This document shows, piece after piece, positions 56,194 to 64,000 of a stretch of DNA of 64,000 bases. The stretch is from Alteromonas stellipolaris (GTDB lineage Bacteria > Pseudomonadota > Gammaproteobacteria > Enterobacterales > Alteromonadaceae): contig NZ_CP013926.1 of assembly GCF_001562115.1 (NCBI RefSeq), positions 2,728,001-2,792,000 on the forward strand, read 5' to 3'. A program made the position numbers and the translations under genes. Every line of letters begins with the position of its first letter. Position 1 is the stretch's first letter. The notes beneath the pieces were generated by a model. It worked only from the letters and a program-made list of their open reading frames with translations. It did not search any database and had not been told where the DNA came from.

Positions 56194-57045
56194 ATGAACA
56201 TGGCTTATAACGGCTACACCACTTTTACCGCAAAGCAAGACGGTGCAATACTCACCATAACTTTCGATTTCGGCCCTGTTAATGTACAAGGTCAAGAGAT
56301 GTTAGAAGACTTAATGGGTCTTGCCATGCGCCTTGAGCGCGACCGCACCGTTAAGGTGGTGGTATTTCAATCAGCTAACCCTGAAATTTGGGTATGTCAC
56401 TATGACACCAACCTGCTAAAAGACATGTCTACCGAAGCGGTAGCACGTGGCGATGTAAAATTGCTCGACCTTCAAGTGGTATTAGAACGTATTAGCAAAC
56501 TACCTCAAGCCACGATCGCTAAACTTGAAGGCTTTGCCCGAGGTGGCGGTCATGAATTTGCACTGGCCTGCGATATGCGATTCGCCGCGCGCGGTAAATA
56601 CAAGTTTATGCAAATGGAAGTCGGCATGGGCATATTGCCTTGCGGCGGTGGCGCGTCTCGTATGGCTCGTCAAACCGGTCTAGGCCGTGCCCTTGAAATC
56701 ATTCTAAGTGCTCGCGATTTCAGCGCCGACGAAGCCGAAGCTTACGGCACCATCAATAAAGCGCTGGAGCCTGACGAAATTGGTCCTTATGTCGATGCCC
56801 TTGCTAAACGCATTGCCCTGTTTCCTGCAGAATCGATTAATGCCTGTAAACAAGCGGTATACGAATCTATCGACAAGCCCATAGATGAAGCGTTACGTGC
56901 AGAAGCTTACTGGTTATATCAAGCCACCAGTAAAACCCCCGCAGTTAAACGTTTTAACGAAGCAGACATTAAAGGCATGGAATACGACATGGAAAATCAA
57001 CGCAATTGGAATGATCTAGTCGTCGCCGTACAAGATATTAAATAA
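56194..57045 (+). CDS. Enoyl-CoA hydratase/isomerase family protein
   Basis: 283 residues, crotonase fold. The oxyanion and catalytic region is KLEGFARGGGHEFALACDMRFAA near residue 115 (with the Glu of HEFALACD), and the second Glu region is replaced by MEVGMGILPCGGGASRMAR. It acts on a CoA thioester, but the exact substrate cannot be told. No other fatty-acid gene is nearby. AGAGGAA precedes two in-frame ATGs (56194 and 56200), and the second has better spacing. The nearest downstream gene is DUF465, 46 bases on. Confidence 0.85.
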   Translation: MNMAYNGYTTFTAKQDGAILTITFDFGPVNVQGQEMLEDLMGLAMRLERDRTVKVVVFQSANPEIWVCHYDTNLLKDMSTEAVARGDVKLLDLQVVLERISKLPQATIAKLEGFARGGGHEFALACDMRFAARGKYKFMQMEVGMGILPCGGGASRMARQTGLGRALEIILSARDFSADEAEAYGTINKALEPDEIGPYVDALAKRIALFPAESINACKQAVYESIDKPIDEALRAEAYWLYQATSKTPAVKRFNEADIKGMEYDMENQRNWNDLVVAVQDIK

Positions 57046-57091
57046 CACTATCCAATTAAATTGACGCATCGAAAAATTTTAGGAGCACATT

Positions 57092-57334
57092 ATGTTAGGT
57101 GAAGTTCACTCATTGCAATCTGACTTTCCAGAATACAAAGATACCATTGAGAAACTGGTAGAAAGTGACAGTACGTTTGCCAGCGAAAACAAACAGTACA
57201 ACGCTTTAGATGAAGAAATTCGCAAACTTGAGCTAAAGGGCGCCCCAACCACCGACGAAACATTGCATCAAATGAAGCATGATCGTGCCGTGTTAAAAGA
57301 TACGCTGTACGAAAAATTACAGGCCGCGATATAA
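57092..57334 (+). CDS. DUF465 (YdcH-like) small protein
   Basis: 80 residues, fully alpha-helical and charged, a likely coiled coil. The conserved pattern 'F....DT..L...D..F......YN.LD.EI...E' and the following 'LK..R..LKD.LY..L' fit DUF465/YdcH. Function unknown. AGGAG is 8 bases before the ATG. Confidence 0.88.
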   Translation: MLGEVHSLQSDFPEYKDTIEKLVESDSTFASENKQYNALDEEIRKLELKGAPTTDETLHQMKHDRAVLKDTLYEKLQAAI

Positions 57335-57374
57335 TTTTCTACCGTTAAAGGAGTTAATATCGCCTCCTTTAGAT

Positions 57375-57411
57375 AGTGGTGAAGCGTTAACCTCTCGAAC
57401 GCTTCACCACT
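57375..57411. terminator. Strong stem-loop between convergent DUF465 and zinc-ribbon genes
   Basis: AGTGGTGAAGCGTT / AACGCTTCACCACT, a perfect 14-bp stem with a 9-base loop. It reaches into the stop codon of the minus-strand gene. No T-run. Likely a shared end for both messages. Confidence 0.65.
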
Positions 57412-57661
57412 ACTTCATATGTACTTTCCCACCAATAATTTTAAACGCAGGCGCGCCTCTTATTGTGGCTTCCCGAGCAAAGGGTTGCTCGCACCCAGGG
57501 CATATACAGGGTGTAGTGGTATAATCTTCAACAATACGCTCTTTAAAGCACTTAACCAGTGCGCCTTTGCCGCCTTTTCGGTATTTGAAAATGGGCGTTT
57601 TGCATTTCGCACACGTTATTTGTACCGTTCGAACTGGCCCTTTCTTGTTCGGTTTTGCCAT
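57410..57661 (-). CDS. Small zinc-ribbon protein, unknown function
   Basis: 83 residues. Two Cys pairs (CAKCKTPIFKY at residues 17-27 and CICPGCEQPF near 53-62) make a probable zinc ribbon. A basic stretch (YRKGGKGALVKCFKERI) lies between them. The layout resembles small conserved gammaproteobacterial zinc-ribbon proteins without a known role; RNA or ribosome binding is possible. Confidence 0.72.
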   Translation of the reverse strand: MAKPNKKGPVRTVQITCAKCKTPIFKYRKGGKGALVKCFKERIVEDYTTTPCICPGCEQPFAREATIRGAPAFKIIGGKVHMK

Positions 57662-58193
57662 ACCCCAACTTTATTAATCAATTTGCTTACCACAAAGATG
57701 AATCTAAACATTTGTAGATGTAACAAGAAACCTTTCTACATCCGTTAATCTTAGATAATACACCAACATACCAATCACGTTTGTTCAGTCTTAGCCTGCC
57801 ATAAATGGAAGTTCGCGAAAACTTCACCTATTATGATAATAAGCAACCTATGCTTATACTTGTCTTCAGTCATTTATATGAAGTATTCAGTTTAGCGATA
57901 GTTAACATGGACTTGCCGTACCTTTAGCTTGATTCTTTACTTATTTTGTCGATTAAGGAAGAGGCACACTAACGTTCAGTACAGAAGGTTTAAGATTTTT
58001 CGTAAACTTTCACTGATAATACCTAGAACTTATACTATTCTGAGTTCGAAGAATGAATTCATATTATCGCACCTAGCAGGATACATGCTGGATTCGACGA
58101 CACAGATGCAGCGGCACTATCGACTAACGCCTTACGATAGAGCAAATGCCTCCTGCAATAGCAGTATCTTTAGATTTAGTATTTTAAGGAATA
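57662..58193. other. Intergenic region, no convincing gene
   Basis: 532 bases, AT-rich. A plus-strand open frame (57929-58228) overlaps the start of the next gene, has no clear ribosome-binding site and no motif, so it is not called. The region may hold the promoter of the phosphate-binding-like gene. Confidence 0.5.
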
Positions 58194-58610
58194 ATGAAAA
58201 TGAAAGCGAAAGCGGTCCTATTACTTAGTTTAATGTTTGCACTTCCTGTAAGTGCAGCAAACGTAATTATCGTTAGTGCAAAAAATGGGTCGGGTATCGA
58301 TGCCGAAGCAGTCAAAAGAATCTACCTTGGTAAAATGAAAGCATTTCCTGACGGTAGCAAAGCACTTCCTTTAACATTTGAACAAGGTAATGATATTCGT
58401 GGTGCCTTTAACACGGGCGTTTTAGGTAAATCTGAGAGCCAATATTCTGCGTTTTGGTCTAAATTAGTTTTTACTGGCCAAGGAACACCGCCAGAAGAGG
58501 TATCTACACAAGAAGAAATGCTGCAACTTGTTGCTGATAATCCCAATACTATTGGCTTTGTGGATGAAAGTTTAGCGAACGACTCTGTCACGGTAGTCGG
58601 TAGCTTCTAA
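58194..58610 (+). CDS. Small exported phosphate-binding-like (PstS-type) protein
   Basis: 138 residues. Signal peptide ending at VSAAN (residue 21). The mature part (SAKNGSGIDAEAVKRIYLGKMKAFPDGSKALPL, NPNTIGFVDESL, in pieces) fits a single lobe of the PBP-like family related to PstS. It is about half the length of PstS, so it cannot close around phosphate like a two-lobed binder. No pst transport genes are adjacent. AAGGAA precedes the ATG. Confidence 0.82.
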   Translation: MKMKAKAVLLLSLMFALPVSAANVIIVSAKNGSGIDAEAVKRIYLGKMKAFPDGSKALPLTFEQGNDIRGAFNTGVLGKSESQYSAFWSKLVFTGQGTPPEEVSTQEEMLQLVADNPNTIGFVDESLANDSVTVVGSF

Positions 58611-58630
58611 CCAAAAAACTAACGCAACAA

Positions 58631-58667
58631 GAGCGCTTTTAATGATGACATTGAAAGCGCTTTTTTA
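58631..58667 (+). terminator. Terminator after the PstS-like gene
   Basis: AGCGCTTT...AATG / CATT...AAAGCGCT stem with a 4-base loop and a run of T. Confidence 0.88.
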
Positions 58668-58692
58668 TTCCCAAATAAGTAAAACGTCCTTC

Positions 58693-59745
58693 CTACGCTT
58701 CACTTATTCCGCTAGCATTTATCGCCAACCCTTTGTTCTTTGGGCTAGCGCAAGAGTCTCTTTGCGTTACGGAACAGGAAATCATTATTTTTTGCGAGTG
58801 CCTGTCTTTATCATCTATCAAATCAAGAAGAAGTTGGGCAGCTTCTTTTCCAATAATGTAGGGTTCTTGTTTTACTACCGTAACAGGGACTTTAAAAAAC
58901 TCTGTCATGGGAATATCATCAAAACCTAACAAAGAAACATCGTCAGGAACACTCACTCCCTCTTGGTTTAAATGCGCTAAAAGCTCAGTCGTGATGGCAA
59001 GATGCTGAGTAAAAAACGCGGTAGGCGCAGCATCTGATTGAAGAATTGCCTTTGGCGAGTTTTCAAACCCTGTTTCTCGTTGCCAATACTGCACTAACTC
59101 TTCGTTAAATTGAATACCATGCTTTTTAAGCGCATCGGTATAACCTAAATAGCGCTCATTCCTCGATTTAACGTTCTGGAATTCCTGCGTCACAAAGCAA
59201 ATTCGCTCATGCCCCAATTTGATTAAATAGTCTGTGGCATCAAAAGCGGCTTTGCGGTAATCAGATAAAACAAGGTTCTTCTCGCTGCCGTCATGCTCTA
59301 ATTGCACGTGGACTATCGGCAGCCCCTTATGAATATACTCTTCAATAAGGCCATTGTTTTTACCCGATGACGCTATGATTATCCCGTCTACTTGCAACTG
59401 AAATAATGCCTCTAGCGACTTAGCTTCAACCTCGGGATCAAAGTCAGTGTTGTAAATAAGCGCGTTGTAATTTGCTTTTTTACAGAAGTCGTCCACACCG
59501 CGAATGGTCCGGCTGGTATCAAAACCGGTAATATCCCGAACGATAACCCCTATTGTCTTGGTTTTAGTGGTTTTTAAACCTTGAGCAAAGCGGTTAGGCG
59601 TGTAGTTTAATTCTTTAATAGCAGCCCGAACCCGAAGCTCGGTTTCTTTCGACATATAGTCGAACCGCCCATTAATGTACTGAGATACCGTACTGTTCGA
59701 CACTTTGGCTAGGCGCGCCACATCCGCCAATTTCACTTTTTGCAT
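58693..59745 (-). CDS. LacI-family regulator of the ManD locus
   Basis: 350 residues. Helix-turn-helix at residues 5-25 (LADVARLAKVSNSTVSQYING), hinge (NRFAQGLKTTKT), then the effector-binding domain. It diverges from manD, and the intergenic region contains two AAAACGTTTT palindromes, the expected form of a LacI-family site. Probable effector: a uronate or KDG. It resembles KdgR/CcpA-like LacI members rather than the pectin-locus regulator at 30111-31127. Confidence 0.9.
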   Translation of the reverse strand: MQKVKLADVARLAKVSNSTVSQYINGRFDYMSKETELRVRAAIKELNYTPNRFAQGLKTTKTKTIGVIVRDITGFDTSRTIRGVDDFCKKANYNALIYNTDFDPEVEAKSLEALFQLQVDGIIIASSGKNNGLIEEYIHKGLPIVHVQLEHDGSEKNLVLSDYRKAAFDATDYLIKLGHERICFVTQEFQNVKSRNERYLGYTDALKKHGIQFNEELVQYWQRETGFENSPKAILQSDAAPTAFFTQHLAITTELLAHLNQEGVSVPDDVSLLGFDDIPMTEFFKVPVTVVKQEPYIIGKEAAQLLLDLIDDKDRHSQKIMISCSVTQRDSCASPKNKGLAINASGISEA

Positions 59746-59831
59746 AGCTTTTTTTAAAGGAGCCTGAGGTTCATTAAACCATTGTTAACAACTTGTTGAC
59801 ATTATGCATTTGTATGCTAGGTTTAGTCAAC

Positions 59832-59856
59832 TAAAACGTTTTACTAAAACGTTTTA
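59832..59856. promoter_or_regulatory. Tandem palindromic operators before manD
   Basis: Two copies of TAAAACGTTTTA, centres 13 bases apart (about 1.2 helical turns), 30-54 bases before the manD start and about 87-111 from the divergent lacI start. Confidence 0.8.
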
Positions 59857-59885
59857 TGTTTTCATCCTAAGCAGAGGGAAGACTG

Positions 59886-61103
59886 GTGAAGATTGAAGAA
59901 ATTAAAGTATTTGTGTGCAGTCCGGGACGTAATTTCGTTACCGTGAAAGTCATTACAGATAGCGGAATTTACGGTATTGGCGATGCTACGTTAAATGGTA
60001 GAGAAATGGCGGTGGTCACATGCCTTGAAGAGCATATTGCACCTTGTCTGATTGGCCGCGACGCCCACGACATTGAAGACATTTGGCAATACCTTTACAA
60101 AGGGGTGTATTGGCGTAAAGGCCCCGTAAATATGGCCGCCATTGCGGCCATTGATATGGCATTGTGGGACATAAAAGGTAAAGCTGCCAATATGCCAGTT
60201 TATCAATTGCTGGGCGGGAAAAGCCGTACGACAGTCACTTTGTATGCACATGCGAGTGGCGACACTATTGAAGACACCATTGATAAAGCGCAAGCCCATA
60301 TTGATGCTGGGTTTAAAGCCGTGCGTTTGCAAACTGCCATCCCCGGATTAGGGGTTACTTATGGTGTTCTTGGCGATAAAAAAGACTACTTTGAATTACA
60401 AGGCAACCGCCCTCTCCCCCCTGAAGAACCTTGGTCTACTCTAAAATACTTTAATATGGTGGAAGACCTTTTCAAGCTAGCCCGCGATCGCTTAGGCAAC
60501 GACGTTCATTTACTTCATGATGTGCATAGCCGCCTAACCCCTATTGAATCTGCCCGATTGGGCAAATTATTAGAACCTTACAACCTGTTATTTCTTGAAG
60601 ATGCTTCCGTAGCTGAAAATCAAGAGAACTATAAGGTGATCAGGCATCACACCACTACCCCATTAGCCATTGGCGAAACCTTCAACACCATTTGGGAATG
60701 CAAAAACCTCATTCAAGAGCAACTCATAGATTATATCCGTGCAGCAGCTACTCATGCGGGCGGTATAACCGGCCTTCGCCGCATTGCCGATTTTGCCAAT
60801 ATTTATAATGTAAAAACCGCGCCTCATGGAGCACCTGACTTATCTCCAGTTTGCTTTGCTGCACATATGCATTTAAATATTTGGGCACCAAACTTTGGTA
60901 TTCAGGAGTTCGTTGGTTTTGGTAATGAACAACTTAACGAAATCTTCCCCCATCGCTATGAAGTTAAAGACGGTACGGTTGCCGTTTTAGACGCACCCGG
61001 CTTAGGCGTAGATTTCGATGAATCAGCATCGCAAAAATACCCTTACAAACGCTCTTACTTACCGGTAAGCCGATTAGAAGACGGCACCCTGTGGAACTGG
61101 TGA
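59886..61103 (+). CDS. manD: D-mannonate dehydratase, ManD (enolase superfamily)
   Basis: 405 residues, GTG start with a GAGGGAAG site. It dehydrates D-mannonate to 2-keto-3-deoxygluconate. The metal ligands are D212, E238 and E264, and H214 in HDVHSR is the catalytic His; R147 and Y159 match the catalytic pair of characterised ManD enzymes, from memory. Signature segments are YKGVYWRKGPVNMAAIAAIDMALWDIKGK, LLHDVHSRLTPIE, FLEDASVAENQ, and IGETFNTIWE (in pieces). It completes the glucuronate route: UxaC, UxuB, ManD, KdgK, Eda. Confidence 0.9.
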   Translation: MKIEEIKVFVCSPGRNFVTVKVITDSGIYGIGDATLNGREMAVVTCLEEHIAPCLIGRDAHDIEDIWQYLYKGVYWRKGPVNMAAIAAIDMALWDIKGKAANMPVYQLLGGKSRTTVTLYAHASGDTIEDTIDKAQAHIDAGFKAVRLQTAIPGLGVTYGVLGDKKDYFELQGNRPLPPEEPWSTLKYFNMVEDLFKLARDRLGNDVHLLHDVHSRLTPIESARLGKLLEPYNLLFLEDASVAENQENYKVIRHHTTTPLAIGETFNTIWECKNLIQEQLIDYIRAAATHAGGITGLRRIADFANIYNVKTAPHGAPDLSPVCFAAHMHLNIWAPNFGIQEFVGFGNEQLNEIFPHRYEVKDGTVAVLDAPGLGVDFDESASQKYPYKRSYLPVSRLEDGTLWNW

Positions 61104-61146
61104 AGCTATTTTGCGCTGTAACAACAAATTCGATAAAGGAAAGAAC

Positions 61147-62283
61147 ATGAGTAACCCTATCAAGGTATTAATTCAAGGCACTGGATTTGCAGGCCAAGGG
61201 CATGCAGAAGCCTTTAGATATGCTGGTGCAGACGTTGTTGGCATAGTGGGCAGAACTCCAAGCGTTGTGGAAAGTGTAGCCAAAGAACTTTCAATCCCCT
61301 ATTTCAGTACCGACTGGCAACAAGCGCTTAAAGACTGCAAGCCAGACATCGTCTCTATTGCCACACCCGGCGGCGCCCACGAAACGCCCATAATTCAAGC
61401 TATTGAATTTGGCTGTCATGTATTTAGTGACAAACCACTTTCTACCACTGGTAATTCTGCTAAGAAACTGTATGAATTGGCCAAAGAAAAAGGGGTGAAA
61501 ACCGCTTTTGCTTCAAGCTTTCGCTACATGCCTCATGTTATTCACGCCAAACGTTTAGTGGAAAAAGGGATGATTGGTGAGCCACTAGAAGTAGAGTGCA
61601 TTTCACACTTTAACTTAGAGCGTGACATTCCTTTTGGCTGGTCTCACCGCAAAGAGGACGGTGGCGGGCGCTTAAACAACAACTTTACCCATAAGCTTTC
61701 AATTGTCACCTCAATTGTGGGTGAAGAAATCTTATCTATGATGGGGGAAGTACGAGATGATTTGGGTAAAGCCCCTATTGTTGAAGGCGTACACAATTTC
61801 AAAAAGCGACGCGACTTTATACCAAGTGATATCAACGACCCAACCCTCAAATGGGGTGAATCGAATGTAGAATGGTCATATACCGTACTTGCACAGCTAA
61901 AAAGTGAACTTGCAGCAAAGCCTGTCTCAGTATTGTTTAAACATGGCGGTTTACAACCCCGTTTTACCGACGACCATATCGTTGTTTATGGCAGCAAGAG
62001 TGCCATCTTTATAAAAGGTCATTATGCCAGCGGCCCCCTTTATTACTATGACGAAAACAACCAGTGGACAGAATTGCCGTTACCGCAAGACATCATAGAC
62101 AACACTCCCGAAGGCGAAGGTGACACCGAACGTAATTGGCGCTATTTAATTCGCGAATTAGTGAACGATGTGAAAGGTGAAACGGTTTCACCATATCAAA
62201 CCTTTAAAGAAGGTGCGCAATACCAGCAACTCATCGATCTTATTCGTCGAAATGACAATTGGGTAGACGTTAGCCAACTGTAA
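61147..62283 (+). CDS. Gfo/Idh/MocA family oxidoreductase
   Basis: 378 residues from the ATG at 61147 (AAGGAAA upstream); an earlier frame start at 61111 is rejected. NAD(P)-binding loop GTGFAGQGHAEAF near residue 11, then the sugar-dehydrogenase EKP-type motif read here as SDKPLSTTG near residue 97 (catalytic Lys). The C-terminal domain has RHDGGG-like KEDGGGRLNNNFTHK. Oxidises or reduces a sugar or sugar acid; substrate unknown. Between manD and the symporter gene. Confidence 0.88.
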   Translation: MSNPIKVLIQGTGFAGQGHAEAFRYAGADVVGIVGRTPSVVESVAKELSIPYFSTDWQQALKDCKPDIVSIATPGGAHETPIIQAIEFGCHVFSDKPLSTTGNSAKKLYELAKEKGVKTAFASSFRYMPHVIHAKRLVEKGMIGEPLEVECISHFNLERDIPFGWSHRKEDGGGRLNNNFTHKLSIVTSIVGEEILSMMGEVRDDLGKAPIVEGVHNFKKRRDFIPSDINDPTLKWGESNVEWSYTVLAQLKSELAAKPVSVLFKHGGLQPRFTDDHIVVYGSKSAIFIKGHYASGPLYYYDENNQWTELPLPQDIIDNTPEGEGDTERNWRYLIRELVNDVKGETVSPYQTFKEGAQYQQLIDLIRRNDNWVDVSQL

Positions 62284-62297
62284 TAAAAGGTCGTCCC

Positions 62298-64000
62298 ATG
62301 ATATATGAATATCTCGTTATTGCAGGGTACTTCTTACTGATCCTCGGTATTGGTTTTGCATTTAAATCGATGGCGAAAAATTCCACCAGCGACTACTTTC
62401 GTGGTGGCGGTCGAATGCTATGGTGGATGGTTGGCTCAACCGCTTTTATGGCACAATTTTCTGCATGGACATTCACAGGCGCAGCGGGGAAAGCCTTTAG
62501 CGACGGCTTTGCCATAAGCCTAGTATTCTTCGCCAATACTTTTGCGTATTTTTGTGGCTGGCTTTACTTTTCAGCCCGCTTTAGACAAATGCGTGTCGAC
62601 ACTCCCACTGAAGGCATTAAGCGCCGTTTCGGAAGCCAGAACGAGCAATTTTTCTCTTGGGCACTGATTATCTTTAGCATGATAAACGCTGGCGTGTGGT
62701 TAAACGCCCTTGGTGTTTTCTCTAGTGCCGTATTTAATGCCGACATCAGTTTAACCATTATTGCTACCGGTCTTACCGTGCTGTTTGTGTCGGTATTGTC
62801 TGGCGCTTGGGGCGTGGTAGCGTCTGATTTTGTACAAACCCTTATTGTGGCAATCATCTCGATAGCCTGCGCTATTGTAGCGCTGGTAAAAGTAGGTGGA
62901 CCCGTTGCCTTGGTAACCGATTTCCCTGTCGATTTTGTTATGGGGCCAGACATGAACTACGGCCTACTACTTGTTGGCACTTTTGTTTTCTTTTTGGCAA
63001 AGCAACTTATCACTATTATGAATCTAAACGACTCGTTTCGGTTTTTAAACGCAAAGGACACCGTAAACGCACGTAAAGCCGCATTGCTTGCCATGATATT
63101 GATGGGCGTTGGCAGTATTATTTGGTTTATTCCCCCTTGGGCATCGGCCATTTTGTATCCTGATGCCGCAACCGCCTACCCCGAGTTAGGCAATAAAGCA
63201 GGTGATGCGGTATATCTTGTGTTTACGCGTAATGCCATGCCCCTTGGCACTGTTGGGCTGTTGCTGGCGGGGTTATTCGCGGCTTCTATGTCGTCAATGG
63301 ATTCAGCGCTTAATAAAAACGCGGGTATTTTTGTACGAAGCTTATACCAACCTTTATTACTGAAAAAACAGAAACAAGTGTCAGATAAACATCTGTTGAA
63401 TGTTAGCCGTTTAGTCAGTTTTATTAGCGGTATTATGGTTATCGCCGTTGCACTGTTCTTCAAGTCATTAAAAGAGCTAAGTTTGTTTGAGTTAATGATG
63501 AACGTGTCTACCATGATTCAAGTTCCGCTACTCATTCCCTTAATATTTGGCCTGTTTATTAAAAAAACGCCCCAGTGGGCACCTTGGTTAACCGTCGCTA
63601 TAGGCCTAACGGTGTCCTGGTTAATGATGAATGTATTCACTCCTGAGTTTTTTGCCAACTGGATTGGACTAGAACAAGCACTTACCCGCCGTGAATCAAT
63701 CGATCTTAATCTCATGCTAATTATCATTGCCCACTTGGTTATTACCGCTGGCTTTTTCTGTGCAACTTCCTTTTTTTATAACCCCGAAAAAGACGCGCAT
63801 AAAGCAGAAACCGAGCGATTCTTTGATGATGTAGAAACCCCAGTGATTGCAGATTTTGAGCAAGACGATTACGACCGCCAGCAACGTAATAAACTCGGAG
63901 TTATGGTTATTATCATGAGCGTAGGCATGCTAGTTATGATGCTTATCCCAAATCCTTTGTGGGGACGGCTTATGTTTTTAGGCTGTGCAGTCATTATGCT
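62298..64000 (+). CDS. Sodium:solute symporter (SSS family), cut by the window end
   Basis: 567 codons are visible from the ATG at 62298 (AAGG upstream), with no stop before the right edge. Twelve or more hydrophobic helices with SSS features: the start YLVIAGYFLLILGIGF, the GGGRMLWWMVGSTAFMAQFSAWTFTGAAG segment (in pieces), SGAWGVVASDFVQTLIV, and LLLAGLFAASMSSMDSALNKNAGIF. Large SSS proteins of this type carry uronates or sugars with Na+. As the third gene after manD it is the likely uptake route for the locus substrate. Confidence 0.9.
   Translation, partial: MIYEYLVIAGYFLLILGIGFAFKSMAKNSTSDYFRGGGRMLWWMVGSTAFMAQFSAWTFTGAAGKAFSDGFAISLVFFANTFAYFCGWLYFSARFRQMRVDTPTEGIKRRFGSQNEQFFSWALIIFSMINAGVWLNALGVFSSAVFNADISLTIIATGLTVLFVSVLSGAWGVVASDFVQTLIVAIISIACAIVALVKVGGPVALVTDFPVDFVMGPDMNYGLLLVGTFVFFLAKQLITIMNLNDSFRFLNAKDTVNARKAALLAMILMGVGSIIWFIPPWASAILYPDAATAYPELGNKAGDAVYLVFTRNAMPLGTVGLLLAGLFAASMSSMDSALNKNAGIFVRSLYQPLLLKKQKQVSDKHLLNVSRLVSFISGIMVIAVALFFKSLKELSLFELMMNVSTMIQVPLLIPLIFGLFIKKTPQWAPWLTVAIGLTVSWLMMNVFTPEFFANWIGLEQALTRRESIDLNLMLIIIAHLVITAGFFCATSFFYNPEKDAHKAETERFFDDVETPVIADFEQDDYDRQQRNKLGVMVIIMSVGMLVMMLIPNPLWGRLMFLGCAVIM

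Noticed and set aside
57929..58228. About 100-residue plus-strand open frame before the PstS-like gene
   Set aside because: It overlaps the PstS-like start in another frame, has no ribosome-binding site and composition unlike the neighbours.

Overview
The window reads as chromosome from a marine gammaproteobacterium of the Alteromonas type. The grounds are the zwf-pgl-edd-glk-eda gene order beside hexR and pykA, close similarity of HexR, PykA, KduI and UxuB to remembered enterobacterial sequences, moderate GC, a large TonB-dependent receptor next to polysaccharide-degrading enzymes, and many exported or lipid-anchored proteins. No rRNA, tRNA, CRISPR array, insertion sequence or prophage was seen.

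Bases 1-11100 are central carbon metabolism: the start of a malQ-like gene, gap, a hexose-6-phosphate mutarotase, the Entner-Doudoroff operon (zwf, pgl, edd, glk, eda, minus strand), its regulator hexR facing the other way, and pykA. Three close matches to the HexR operator (TGTARTAAAATTACA type) lie before zwf/hexR and before pykA, so glucose oxidation and lower glycolysis look like one HexR regulon.

Bases 11100-24250 are a mixed accessory stretch. It holds an exported nucleosidase with an unusual active-site residue, a DUF2891 protein, a BON-domain protein, a membrane-anchored EEP-fold protein, and several unknowns. A two-component system sits between two small exported proteins that share a Cys motif and beside a YHYH-domain lipoprotein. 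A three-gene cluster follows (glycosyltransferase, YqcI/YcgG-family protein, DUF1989 protein).

Bases 24250-44800 are a pectin utilisation locus. It has a DUF4861 lipoprotein, kduD, kduI, a TRAP transporter, a LacI-family regulator, uxaA, uxaC, a uxuB-type reductase, kdgK, a CE12 acetylesterase, a TonB receptor, a GH105 hydrolase, a GH28 polygalacturonase and a CE8 pectin methylesterase. A palindrome, TGCCACCGGTGGCA or a close variant, occurs before each transcription unit (four copies) and is the probable LacI operator. Products converge on 2-keto-3-deoxygluconate, which KdgK phosphorylates for Eda at the left end of the window.

Bases 44800-58700 hold a hybrid sensor kinase, an orphan WYL regulator of the BrxR/CapW type, a PEP-CTERM-like protein, a giant secreted protein carrying two different nuclease domains, an M1 aminopeptidase, a crotonase, a DUF465 protein, a zinc-ribbon protein and a small phosphate-binding-like protein.

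Bases 58690-64000 start a second uronate locus: a LacI regulator, tandem AAAACGTTTT operators, mannonate dehydratase ManD, a Gfo/Idh/MocA oxidoreductase and a sodium:solute symporter cut by the window end. ManD supplies the step that the UxuB-type reductase of the pectin locus needs for the glucuronate branch, so the two loci are probably linked in function.
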